Assembly: GCA_002724245.1 (NCBI GenBank)
Contig: PBOG01000060.1
Location: 21,088-85,087, forward strand
Length of the DNA stretch: 64,000 nucleotides
Direction of reading: 5' to 3'
Source of the DNA: Planctomycetaceae bacterium
GTDB taxonomy: Bacteria; Planctomycetota; Planctomycetia; Pirellulales; Pirellulaceae
Shown here piece by piece: positions 8,634 through 16,689 of the stretch. Position numbers and translations under genes: made by a program. The notes under the pieces are model-generated. The model ran no database searches, was not told the origin of the DNA, and saw nothing but the letters and a program-made list of their open reading frames with translations. Position 1 is the stretch's first letter. Every line of letters starts with the position of its first letter.

Positions 8634-10316
8634 TTACAGGATCGAATCCACACGCCCCCGCAACGCGACTAGCACCTCTTCGGCAGCCCGTGTTCCCTGG
8701 AAAAACGCCTCTTCAAACAACGCGATTCCACTTAGATCTGAATGGCCAAAGTGAATACTGCGGAAGGGCTGGCATGCCAACTGGCGTGCCTTTCCCCAGA
8801 CAAAACCCGGCCGCGGCTGAATCATCGCATGCCCCCAGCGCATGACATCCACACGCTGGGCAGATTCTCGAATCCCCTCATGGGCGCGCCCTAAATCTGC
8901 CAGCGCGATTTCAGCCCACTCTTCCCGGTCAAGCTGCAGCAACCGCTGTCGGCCCGTTCGTGAATCGTCGTCACAGAGCGGGTAGTAGTAGGTGAGCACG
9001 GCAGGCCCATAATCCAATCCACGCTGATAACTCGTCGCCACATATCCCAGTGAAGGACTCTCATATAGAACATTATCCCACGCCAGCGGGAATCCCACAC
9101 TCCGTGGCACCTCAGAGAGCGTCAAATTGGCAACAGCCCAGGCCCCATAAGAAAACTCGGAAACGTATTGAGGCACCTGCTCGCGGTAATCACGAATCAG
9201 GTAGCGTGACAAAAACTGTGGGGCTGCAAAAATGACTCTATCCGCCCGGTAACCGAATACCTGCTCTGAATCAGCTTTGACACCCAGAACATCGACAACC
9301 GGTTTTCCCTCAATCTCGCGGGGAATGACCTCCGTTGCAGCGGCACCCAGCAGACACTGTGCCTGCACACCCGAATAGAGATGGCGAACCAATCGTCCAT
9401 TTCCTTCAGGCCACGTAACAAATGGCCGTGCGGCAGCACCGGCCTCCGGAATGCGAGCACAAAAATAGTAGATCCCCGCCCACGCGCTGGTCTGCTCAAG
9501 GCGCAAACCGTAATCATCTCGGCAGGCATAGTCGACCCACCACCTCAGTCGCGGTGAGTGGAAACCACGCTGATCCATCCACTGGGCCATTGAAATCATG
9601 TCCAGCGCACGCACTGCGGCCTCATCCGAACCCGCTGCCATCGGGACTGCAAAAGCGCGGCGTCCCTGGCCGTCTCGCCAGGCCACCCAGCGATCCATTT
9701 CTGCCTGAAATCGCGTCATCTGGTGCCGATCCTGGACAGACGCGCCCGAAGACAGATAGAGCCCCTCGTACCAGAGCCCCTTGTAAAACACGCGTTCTTC
9801 CGGATGCCGGCAACGAAATTGTTCAGCAACGACAGGATCCCCAGCGGCGTCCGTTCCCTCGAAAACACCCACCTCATCAAAGAGACGAACCAGAGCCGGA
9901 AATTCCCTGGTGGGCGCGGGCACGTAGTGGGCTCCCCATGGGTAGGCAACCACGTCCGACTGCCCACTCCGCGAAGTGCCTCCTGGTTCCCGTTCCAACT
10001 CCAAGACAACAAAGTCCTCGACACCCGCATTGTGGAGACGCCGCGCCGCCGCCAGTCCGGCGATGCCCCCACCAACAATCACGACTTGCGTCTCTTGCAA
10101 GTCGTGTTCGGAAAACGAGGGTCGCAACCCGTCACGAATTCGGTGTCCCAACGCAACCGACGGACCGACCAACTCCCCCGGAGGTAAACCTGTATCCCTG
10201 GACTGGCAACCCTCCAGAAACACGGTTCCGGAGGCACCCAGAAAAGACGCCAACAGATCTCGGCGTCCGATATCCTGCGTACTTCGAGATCGTGATCGAC
10301 CGTAATTGTTGCCCAT
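8634..10316 (-). CDS. Exported FAD-dependent amine oxidoreductase (probable Tat lipoprotein)
   Basis: 560 residues. The N-terminus has a twin-arginine type leader (GRRDLLASFLG) ending in a lipobox-like LEGC at about residue 37, so the protein is probably exported folded and lipid-anchored. The mature part opens with the FAD-binding GGGIAGLAAARRL loop followed by VVLELEREPGGTSRSG, the pattern of the flavin amine oxidase/phytoene desaturase superfamily. RVIFAAPQF and the C-terminal HFGHSDLSGIALFEEAFFQG complete the FAD site. Placement between a spermidine synthase (15-base gap) and a polytopic membrane protein (zero gap) suggests a polyamine or polyamine-derived substrate. Substrate and electron acceptor are inference. 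Confidence 0.85.
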   Translation of the reverse strand: MGNNYGRSRSRSTQDIGRRDLLASFLGASGTVFLEGCQSRDTGLPPGELVGPSVALGHRIRDGLRPSFSEHDLQETQVVIVGGGIAGLAAARRLHNAGVEDFVVLELEREPGGTSRSGQSDVVAYPWGAHYVPAPTREFPALVRLFDEVGVFEGTDAAGDPVVAEQFRCRHPEERVFYKGLWYEGLYLSSGASVQDRHQMTRFQAEMDRWVAWRDGQGRRAFAVPMAAGSDEAAVRALDMISMAQWMDQRGFHSPRLRWWVDYACRDDYGLRLEQTSAWAGIYYFCARIPEAGAAARPFVTWPEGNGRLVRHLYSGVQAQCLLGAAATEVIPREIEGKPVVDVLGVKADSEQVFGYRADRVIFAAPQFLSRYLIRDYREQVPQYVSEFSYGAWAVANLTLSEVPRSVGFPLAWDNVLYESPSLGYVATSYQRGLDYGPAVLTYYYPLCDDDSRTGRQRLLQLDREEWAEIALADLGRAHEGIRESAQRVDVMRWGHAMIQPRPGFVWGKARQLACQPFRSIHFGHSDLSGIALFEEAFFQGTRAAEEVLVALRGRVDSIL

Positions 10317-10331
10317 AATCTGACAATCTCT

Positions 10332-11834
10332 CTACCTGGCGATTTCCCATTCTCGGTCGTAGTAGGAAACCAGTATTTGATTGTCCAAGCGATTAATTTC
10401 GGTCGCCAACGGCAGCATATCATTGGGCAATTTAAACATCGTTTCCACGACGTCATCATTGAGAAAATCCAGATCTTCTCGGCAACCGTGTGGAATTTCA
10501 AAAGGCTGCAACTGTGCAAGGGCAAACCCCCACACCCCGAATGACGGAACCGAAACACGGTAGGGACGCACGGCAAACCCCGCAGATTCCAGCGTATTTA
10601 CAATGCACCAAAACGAACGAGGCGCTTCGAGCGGCGAGGTACATTGGATCGCAACCGCCGCGTCTTTCGCCAACAGAGATTTCAGCTGGCGATAGAAACG
10701 GCGGGTATACAACTTGCCCAATGAAAAGTTATTGGGATCTGGAAAATCGATAACGACCAGGTCAAACGGCTGCCATGATCCCTCCATCCAGATCATCGCA
10801 TCAGCATTGATGACTTCCACCCGGTCATCATGAAACGCTCCCTCATTCAAGTCTTCCAGGGGAGGAAATCGTGCAGACAGGCCAGTCATCGCCGGATCTA
10901 AATCAACCAGCGTAACGTGTTCCACCGTGTCGTACTTCAGTATTTCACGCAGTGCCAACCCGTCACCACCGCCCAGCACCAACACGCGTTGCGGCTGCTG
11001 CACAAGCGTCGCGGCCGGATGAACCAATGCTTCATGGTATCGATATTCATCGCGCGAACTGAATTGCAGATTGCCATCCAGCCAAAGCTGAAAACCATTC
11101 GCACGCTGAGTCATCACGATACGTTGATACCGAGAGGTGCTGGAATAAACCACTGCATCACTGTAGAGCTGATCTTCCGACCAGGTCGTAAACTGATCCG
11201 CCTTGATCATGCCAGCAACCAGCAACACAATCACCAACACGCCACGGACCCGCAAAAAAACCACACCCCGCCCCAGGCTCGACTGCAGCACCCACGTGCC
11301 CCACAGGCCCACAATCGCATTACAGATTCCAAATGTCAGTGAAGTCCGCACCAACCCCAGATCGGGCACCAGAAAGATGGGAAACAACAACGATGCCAGC
11401 AAACAGCCCACGTAGTCAAATGTCAGGACACGCGAAACCAGATGTTTGAAATCCAGATCCTCGCGCAGAATGCGCATCAACAGCGGCAATTCCAGGCCGA
11501 CTAAGGTGCCAATCGCCAGGATCATGCAATAGAGCACGACGGTAAAGAACTGCAAGCTGGCAAAACTCAGAAACAAGAGGGGCGCAGAAAAACCGCCCAG
11601 CAACGCGACAGCCAGCTCCACCTCGATGAAGTACCGGGACAGAGACTTCTCTAGAAACCCCGACAACCAGGCACCAACTCCCAAGGCAAACAGATAGACT
11701 CCGATACAGGTAGAAAACTGGGTCACCGAATCGCCGAGCAGATAACTAGCCAGCGTGCCAGCGAGCAGTTCATAGATGAGTCCACACGTAGCGATCACAA
11801 ACACATTGAGAAACAAGATCGCGGTGCGAGACAT
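10332..11834 (-). CDS. speE: Membrane-anchored polyamine aminopropyltransferase (spermidine synthase)
   Basis: 500 residues in two halves. Residues 1-205 form about seven membrane helices (FLNVFVIATCGLIYELLAGTLASYLLG at the start is typical of integral-membrane SpeE proteins). Residues 230-480 form the spermidine-synthase methyltransferase-like fold, with the donor-binding VLVLGGGDGLALREIL, the acidic strand VTLVDLDPAM, the VINADAM segment and the catalytic DFPDPN loop. It transfers an aminopropyl group from decarboxylated SAM to an amine acceptor. SpeH at the end of the same operon supplies the donor. The gap to the DUF350 gene upstream is 9 bases and to the amine oxidoreductase downstream 15 bases. 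No ornithine/arginine decarboxylase is nearby, so the acceptor is imported or made elsewhere. Confidence 0.93.
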   Translation of the reverse strand: MSRTAILFLNVFVIATCGLIYELLAGTLASYLLGDSVTQFSTCIGVYLFALGVGAWLSGFLEKSLSRYFIEVELAVALLGGFSAPLLFLSFASLQFFTVVLYCMILAIGTLVGLELPLLMRILREDLDFKHLVSRVLTFDYVGCLLASLLFPIFLVPDLGLVRTSLTFGICNAIVGLWGTWVLQSSLGRGVVFLRVRGVLVIVLLVAGMIKADQFTTWSEDQLYSDAVVYSSTSRYQRIVMTQRANGFQLWLDGNLQFSSRDEYRYHEALVHPAATLVQQPQRVLVLGGGDGLALREILKYDTVEHVTLVDLDPAMTGLSARFPPLEDLNEGAFHDDRVEVINADAMIWMEGSWQPFDLVVIDFPDPNNFSLGKLYTRRFYRQLKSLLAKDAAVAIQCTSPLEAPRSFWCIVNTLESAGFAVRPYRVSVPSFGVWGFALAQLQPFEIPHGCREDLDFLNDDVVETMFKLPNDMLPLATEINRLDNQILVSYYDREWEIAR

Positions 11835-11843
11835 AACAGACGC

Positions 11844-12239
11844 TTAACCCAGTATGGCGGCCGACAAAATGATTGCCATGCCCAGAATCATGGCCCCCAC
11901 GATAATGCCTAAGGCCACATTCTGATCCTCTTCGATTTCACGACGAATGGAAAACGGTGACAATTTGACGATCAGCCAGATACTAATCGCAAATAGTACC
12001 AGCCCAACCGTTGTGAATACCACCGCCAGCACCAGTGGCTTGATCAGATCGGCCACCAGATCCAGGCTGTCACCGGAGGCGAACTCAGGAGCCGCAAATT
12101 CGGCCCCGTCCGCCGGTGCTCCGTCCGTAGGTGCCGGAGCTGGTGTTTCTACTACTGCCTGCGCCCAGATCGGCCCCCCTGATGCCAACGCGAGAAAACA
12201 TATCAAAGCGATACAGCGACACGTTCCCCAGTTACGCAT
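11844..12239 (-). CDS. DUF350 (YjfL-like) membrane protein
   Basis: About 131 residues with a cleavable-looking leader (CIALICFLALASGGPIWAQA), an Ala/Pro-rich linker and two membrane helices: LIKPLVLAVVFTTVGLVLFA and VALGIIVGAMILGMAIIL. The charged turn between them (SPFSIRREIEEDQNVALG) is the DUF350/YjfL hallmark. I chose the ATG at 12239 because GGAG lies seven bases upstream; a TTG at 12245 is the alternative. In Escherichia coli yjfL lies with yjfK and yjfC, and from memory DUF350 recurs with DUF4178, SpeE and SpeD genes in many bacteria, as here. Proposed roles include a membrane partner for the DUF4178 protein; biochemical activity is unknown. Confidence 0.85.
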   Translation of the reverse strand: MRNWGTCRCIALICFLALASGGPIWAQAVVETPAPAPTDGAPADGAEFAAPEFASGDSLDLVADLIKPLVLAVVFTTVGLVLFAISIWLIVKLSPFSIRREIEEDQNVALGIIVGAMILGMAIILSAAILG

Positions 12240-12296
12240 TTCCAATCTCCATATTTTGTTGAAATCACTCTATTTTCGTGAGCCAGACTACGCGGA

Positions 12297-12677
12297 TTAC
12301 TTTCCTCCACTGTAGCCGGAACCATAACTGCGAGAGGTGCTCCGTCCGGAGCTGTAACTCCGGGAACGCGAACGTCCGGAACTATAGCTTCTGGACCGGC
12401 TCCCTCTGGAACGATAGCGAGAGTTCCTTCTGTCATAAGAATCATACCGATTTCCGTAGCGATCATGGCGATTTCTATTCGAGCCATAACGAGAATTACG
12501 TCTATTGGACGAACTGCCGGAACTACTCGTCGCAGCAGCGTAACTGGTTCTCCGGACAGCCGGTCTGGAGTCCTTTCCCGACGGCCACAATTCAACACCC
12601 TGGAATGACACGGCGCAGTATCCCAGCAGTAACGCACCACTCGCTCCCAGGTAGATTAATTTGGCCACAACACGCAC
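12297..12677 (-). CDS. Small membrane-anchored Arg/Ser/Tyr-rich low-complexity protein
   Basis: 126 residues starting at GTG. An N-terminal hydrophobic helix (about residues 6-25, LIYLGASGALLLGYCAVSF) is followed by a strongly biased tail of Arg, Ser, Tyr, Asn and Gly. The tail contains a ten-residue unit, SRSRSYSSGR, twice in tandem and once more in diverged form (STSRSYGSGY), and ends SGYSGGK. I recognise no enzymatic domain. The tail is very basic and flexible; it could bind polyanions, the cell envelope or a partner. It lies 19 bases after the DUF4178 gene and 51 before DUF350, firmly inside the polyamine operon. Equivalent short biased proteins occur at this position in other DUF350 clusters as far as I recall, so it is likely a real component. 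Confidence 0.7.
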   Translation of the reverse strand: MRVVAKLIYLGASGALLLGYCAVSFQGVELWPSGKDSRPAVRRTSYAAATSSSGSSSNRRNSRYGSNRNRHDRYGNRYDSYDRRNSRYRSRGSRSRSYSSGRSRSRSYSSGRSTSRSYGSGYSGGK

Positions 12678-12696
12678 TCCATCTCAAAGACCTCGT

Positions 12697-14742
12697 TCAC
12701 ACCTTGTCCGTATCCTGCCAGCGACGGCTCTCGAATACAAAGTTAAAAATTCCGACAAACATCAGCGGAACCACCAGCGCAACAAGCAGGAGTATCAGAT
12801 TCCCCATGGAAGGAACGTTCTGATCGACTCGAAATGACAACTTGCGAGGCAGAGAGCCCGTTGGCATATTTCCCCCACTCGCTGGCGGCTGTCCGGAACT
12901 ACTTTCGACTCGCAAACGCAAGGTGTAACGGGAAGTCGGCAAACGCGAAATCAACTTGCGAGTGGGGGCTGCACGGGTGGCCAAAGCAGCAAAGGATCCC
13001 CTGGGATAAGAAAACCCCTTATCGGACTCGTCATAAAAATTCCCTCGGATCATCATCCAGTCGCTCGCAAGCGAAGACTGCAACCGGAAGCTGACCCGCA
13101 AGTTACTACCTGACTTGATCTCAAATGGACCCTGGTCAAAATCTTTTACTGAGCTGGTCGCCCCCACTTCACTAACTTCTACCTCGCCGCTGCCGACATT
13201 ACGTGTTCCCTGCGTTGCCCGCACGAGACCGCCCAGTAGTAACGCCACGACGACCATAATGGCAGCCGGCACATAGACACCCGACAACGGAAACGGCTGC
13301 AGCGAACCTACACTCCACGACCTTGGCAGGTCCTCGACTCCAAACGCCTCCTCAATCTCGCTGGCGGGAACGTACTCGCTCAGCACGAAATTCACTTCGT
13401 GCTTGTTCGCACTGGCAATCCCCGACTGACGCTGGTACTCGCGGCCAACCGCGGCCCGATCGCGATAACGTGGCCCCTCGTCGAAGTCATTACGATTACC
13501 CTTGGGCTTCTTGAGGCTTCGAACTCGTCCCACTGGCTCAGGGTCTCGTTCCGTCTCGGCCACTTCACGCGAGATCATCAAGGGTGGCCGTATGTAATCC
13601 CAGGTACGAGTGCGTTCTCCCAGACGAACCTTCCAATAAAACTCACCGTAGACCGCTTTCACTACAGGCTTGGACCGATCGTAAATCTTGAACCGCTGCT
13701 CGTCATAAATTGCTTCTTCGTAGGAGGCAGCCACCTCGCCCGGCATCAGTGGCCTGGCAAACGACCAGTGGTCATCACTATGAATGAGCCAGTGGTAAGG
13801 CTGACGTGGCACGCGCAACAGGTACTCATCCCACTCAAACCCCTCTGCACTACGGCGCACAAAACCGATCACTGTGCAGGAAGTCTCCCGCAGCTCCCCC
13901 TTGGTCCCTAACGGAATCTTGGGTTTCGCCTTTTTCTGCTTGAGGGCCGAGATAAATTTGAGGTTTCCCTGACTACAGTCCAAAAGAGAATCACAATAAA
14001 CGCAGGCATACCGTTCCGCCTTTTGCGGATCTTTCACCTCAATCGCACCTGCACACGTGGGACAGCTCACGGCAACCGACTCGGCGATTTGCGGTGAGCT
14101 CTCACGAGCTTCTTCGCGGTCCGAAATCCCGAACCTCCGCAACGGAAATTCTCTACCGACAAAAAAGTCCCAGCTCCCGTCATTCTCATCGAGTGTGACA
14201 AACTTGCCCGCACTCCCCTGCAGATCGACAAAGCGTGTCACTTCGCCCGGGCGCACGGAAAGAGGAATCTCACCTTCCGCAGAAACTACGGTGGCTTGCC
14301 CCTTTTCCACGACCGTCATTTTTCCGTGACCGGGCATGCGCACCTTGTGCGCGACTGTCATCTCCTCAAAAGCAGGTATATCGGCGTCCTGCGGCAAATC
14401 TTTGGGAAACGTGAGGTAGTAACGTCCCTGGGCTTCAGCGAGCCAACCCCATTTTTCCCCGCTGTCAAACGCGACGAACCACTCACTCCAGATCGCCCCG
14501 GCCGCATGCTTCATTTGCACTCGACCAGTGATGTCAAAGGACCGACCCTTGATCATTCCTGACAGCCCGGTCCGCAAGGGAGAATCCGACTGCACTAAAT
14601 CAGCAACCTTCCCATAGTCTTCCAGGGCACCGCCACCGCGACCAACCAGAGACTCGCAATGCGGACAGATGAGCGTCACCGAGTTTTCAAAACGAAACTC
14701 GACCGCCCCCCCACATCCAGGACAGGATCCCTCAAACCCCAT
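12697..14742 (-). CDS. DUF4178 protein with two zinc ribbons and C-terminal membrane helices
   Basis: About 681 residues, first gene of the polyamine operon. Two modules repeat: a Cys4 zinc ribbon (CPGCGGAVEF...CPHCESL near residue 6) plus a DUF4178-like beta domain, then a second ribbon (CPTCAGAIEV...CVYCDSLL near residue 228) plus another beta domain containing FEWDEYLL and YHWLIHSDDHWSF. The C-terminal third has one membrane helix (YVPAAIMVVVALLLGGLV), a beta-rich segment and a last helix (LILLLVALVVPLMFVGIFNFVF). Start set at the ATG just before the first ribbon, with GGGAGGG about ten bases upstream. A -10-like TATAAT about 100 bases upstream, bracketed by an inverted repeat, probably drives the whole operon. 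Molecular function of DUF4178 is unknown. Confidence 0.85.
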   Translation of the reverse strand: MGFEGSCPGCGGAVEFRFENSVTLICPHCESLVGRGGGALEDYGKVADLVQSDSPLRTGLSGMIKGRSFDITGRVQMKHAAGAIWSEWFVAFDSGEKWGWLAEAQGRYYLTFPKDLPQDADIPAFEEMTVAHKVRMPGHGKMTVVEKGQATVVSAEGEIPLSVRPGEVTRFVDLQGSAGKFVTLDENDGSWDFFVGREFPLRRFGISDREEARESSPQIAESVAVSCPTCAGAIEVKDPQKAERYACVYCDSLLDCSQGNLKFISALKQKKAKPKIPLGTKGELRETSCTVIGFVRRSAEGFEWDEYLLRVPRQPYHWLIHSDDHWSFARPLMPGEVAASYEEAIYDEQRFKIYDRSKPVVKAVYGEFYWKVRLGERTRTWDYIRPPLMISREVAETERDPEPVGRVRSLKKPKGNRNDFDEGPRYRDRAAVGREYQRQSGIASANKHEVNFVLSEYVPASEIEEAFGVEDLPRSWSVGSLQPFPLSGVYVPAAIMVVVALLLGGLVRATQGTRNVGSGEVEVSEVGATSSVKDFDQGPFEIKSGSNLRVSFRLQSSLASDWMMIRGNFYDESDKGFSYPRGSFAALATRAAPTRKLISRLPTSRYTLRLRVESSSGQPPASGGNMPTGSLPRKLSFRVDQNVPSMGNLILLLVALVVPLMFVGIFNFVFESRRWQDTDKV

Positions 14743-14828
14743 GGCCGCGAGTCCCTCCCTAGAACACACTGGCAGGTATCATGCGGAAAACGCACCGGCG
14801 CGAGCCGACACGACGCCTGCCCAACCAA

Positions 14829-14878
14829 TCGAAAAAGCATTATATGTTTATTAGAAATAAATAACACTGCTTTTTCGA
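14829..14878 (-). promoter_or_regulatory. Probable promoter and operator of the polyamine operon
   Basis: A perfect 11-bp inverted repeat, TCGAAAAAGCA at 14829-14839 and TGCTTTTTCGA at 14868-14878, brackets a 28-base AT-rich segment. Read on the minus strand, that segment ends in TATAAT (14839-14844), a consensus -10 hexamer whose last base lies in one repeat arm; a weak -35-like GTGTTA sits 17 bases upstream. The predicted transcript would start near 14832, about 90 bases before the DUF4178 start. A regulator bound to the two arms would cover the promoter. Arms and hexamer are seen directly; the regulatory role is inferred. Confidence 0.55.
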
Positions 14879-15044
14879 GCCCACAGCTGAATCCATTACG
14901 AAGGGAAGCTGCATTCCGTCCCAAACGGGTTGCTACCCCAAAATCCGCGCCGGTGGGGCGGCCAGCTTTGGGTAGACTGTGTTTTTACGCACGGATAGAA
15001 TGAACCCTACGTCCACGAGCAACGAAAGACGTTTTTTTGGGCCA

Positions 15045-15063
15045 AATTGTATCGCATACAATT
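15045..15063. promoter_or_regulatory. Palindromic operator-like site upstream of the DUF1326 gene
   Basis: Perfect dyad AATTGTAT-CGC-ATACAATT, 8-bp arms with a 3-base spacer, ending 18 bases before the chosen start codon. The core TTGTAT/ATACAA resembles operators of GntR-family regulators. Being so close to the start, a bound protein would block transcription or early elongation. No regulator gene is adjacent. Confidence 0.5.
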
Positions 15064-15081
15064 CTCATGGGAGTGTGCACC

Positions 15082-15738
15082 ATGCTGCGTACGTATGTCG
15101 GGCTGATCCTTGCGGCGACCACGAGCCTTTCCTCCGCCAGTGAAATTGGCGGGGTCTATATGGAAACACGAACCTGTGCCGTCTACACCGGACCTTGCTT
15201 TGCCAACGCGGAAATGGGCCTGACGGGTAAGGACGCAATCATGGCCTGGAGTATCGAGTCGGGGGCACACGATGGCGTTGACGTCGCAGGATTGAACGTC
15301 GTGGTCGTGGTCAGTGCCAACCAGACTCTCGGTTTTCGGGGCGTCGACGATGCCAAACAGCTCAAAAGCCTGATTCTGATTGACGATCGGGCCAATTCCT
15401 TGCAGCGACAAGCCCTGCTCTCGTTTGCCCGCAACCATGCGGGTCGCGCTGGTAAGTCCGCGGTCCGTGTTGATATCGCCCCAATCCGCATGACGCTCGA
15501 CTTTGTCAACCTTAAGGGGCACCTGAAAGCAGGTAAAGTCGTCACACTCAAATCGCGCAAGACGCGGCCCGGTGAGTGTATCTGCAAAAATGAAGTCGAA
15601 TATTATCCCCCGCTCGCTCAAGTAGATCAGGCCATTCCAGCAACCGCGGAGCAGGGCGAATTCCGGGGGCGGGGACTGGGCCGCCGCTGGTCGACACCCG
15701 GCGCCCGTAGCGTCTACATGGGGACCTTTATCTACTAA
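15082..15738 (+). CDS. DUF1326-like exported protein
   Basis: About 218 residues. A signal peptide (MLRTYVGLILAATTSLSSASE) precedes a domain whose landmarks fit DUF1326: an N-terminal Cys pair (ETRTCAVYTGPCF), IMAWSIESG, VDVAGLNVVVVV, a central LILIDDRANSLQRQALL and FARNHAGRAG. Two more Cys occur at GECICKNE. The family has no established biochemical role. I chose the ATG at 15082 because GGAG sits eight bases upstream and the signal peptide begins there; in-frame ATGs at 15037 and 15067 would put 5-15 polar residues in front of it. A palindrome upstream and a terminator-like hairpin downstream suggest a single-gene transcription unit. Confidence 0.7.
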   Translation: MLRTYVGLILAATTSLSSASEIGGVYMETRTCAVYTGPCFANAEMGLTGKDAIMAWSIESGAHDGVDVAGLNVVVVVSANQTLGFRGVDDAKQLKSLILIDDRANSLQRQALLSFARNHAGRAGKSAVRVDIAPIRMTLDFVNLKGHLKAGKVVTLKSRKTRPGECICKNEVEYYPPLAQVDQAIPATAEQGEFRGRGLGRRWSTPGARSVYMGTFIY

Positions 15739-16121
15739 CGGTCTCCTCCCTATTCACCGAGGCCCTGCTTCGCAGGGAACTGTCGGACGGTGATAGAACA
15801 TCACATAGCGAAACACCCGTGTCTCATTTGGAACGCGGGTTTTCTTCTGCGCGAATGACGATTCGAAGCAGATGCGCCGGCGCGACACGGGTGATTCAAA
15901 CCGACAACCCCAACTGGTGATGCCGCACCACCTCGTTCGATTCGAAAGAAGCGACGATTCCTGGTATTTGCTTGACCGCAGAGTTTCGCATCTCTTTGTA
16001 CGCCGTATTGCAGAACGCGTGCAGCCCTGATCCTGAAGGCCCTCAGGACTTGGAGGTCACCCCCCCTGCCCGAGAGGTGCAAAGCCCTGCTTTCAGCATG
16101 CCATGCGTTTGCATCGCCGGA
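15739..16121. other. Intergenic stretch of 383 bases with two hairpins, no gene
   Basis: Between two convergent genes. It holds a compact hairpin (CCCTGC-TTC-GCAGGG, 15763-15777) and a terminator-like hairpin listed separately. A minus-strand open frame of 93 codons here has Arg/Gly/Ala-biased composition and no domain, so I regard it as chance. Confidence 0.5.
15815..15845 (+). terminator. Probable rho-independent terminator of the DUF1326 gene
   Basis: ACCCGTGT and ACGCGGGT form an 8-bp stem (one G-T pair) with a 10-base loop, followed directly by TTTTCTT on the plus strand. It lies 77 bases after the DUF1326 stop. Confidence 0.5.
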
Positions 16122-16484
16122 TCAAGAATCCGGCATCACTTTGGGTTGGCGCAGGAAATCGGTAACTGAACTGCTGGCTGGATCAGTCCGCGGGGCAGGA
16201 TCTGGGGTCAGCACAGCCTTCGTCCGTCCCCAAAATCGACTGGTACCACGCTTCATTTTCTGCCACATCGAGGGACGCTTTGACGTGCGGGCCGACCTGG
16301 ACTTCGCACTTCCCCATTGCGGCCATTTCCAGCGCCCCGTATACCAAGAGCCTTGATTTGCTTCAGTAACCTGCGGCGACCGCATTTTTCCGGACGAATC
16401 GGCACGCTGGCCCGCTACGGTAGCGCAGCCGCTGATCAAAACCAGACACAATACGACGCCGCACAAGGCACGCAACACCATCAT
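16122..16484 (-). CDS. Small hypothetical lipoprotein
   Basis: About 120 residues. Signal peptide MMVLRALCGVVLCLVLISGC ends in a clear lipobox (LISGC), so the mature protein begins with a lipidated Cys. The rest is basic, Trp- and Lys-rich (WYTGRWKWPQWGSAKS, MWQKMKRGTSRFWGRT) and shows no known domain. The ATG at 16484 (followed by another ATG) has GGAGAGAG nearby; an upstream in-frame codon at 16514 is less likely because it would delay the signal peptide. Probably an envelope-associated planctomycete-specific protein; function unknown. Confidence 0.6.
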   Translation of the reverse strand: MMVLRALCGVVLCLVLISGCATVAGQRADSSGKMRSPQVTEANQGSWYTGRWKWPQWGSAKSRSARTSKRPSMWQKMKRGTSRFWGRTKAVLTPDPAPRTDPASSSVTDFLRQPKVMPDS

Positions 16485-16689
16485 CGGTCTCTCTCCAACG
16501 CGAACCAGTAACACGGCAGGGAGTGTTGCAGAACCAACTCAGCGCGTCTAGGCCAGTCGTACGACACCGCGAAATCGCTGTAACGATGGGATGAGAAATC
16601 GGATAAATTGGCGTTTTCGAGAGTGACGGGTACTACAGCCACAGCCCACTGGCAGGCCGTCCTGCCGGGTACAGCACCGGAGAAATACC

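Noticed and set aside
14770..14784. Sigma-54-like TGGCAG-N5-ATGC on the plus strand toward the DUF1326 gene
   Set aside because: Two mismatches at key positions and about 300 bases from the gene; the GG-GC spacing alone is not enough.
15801..16082. Minus-strand open frame of 93 codons
   Set aside because: Arg/Gly/Ala-biased translation with no motif, leader or ribosome site; likely chance in GC-rich intergenic DNA.
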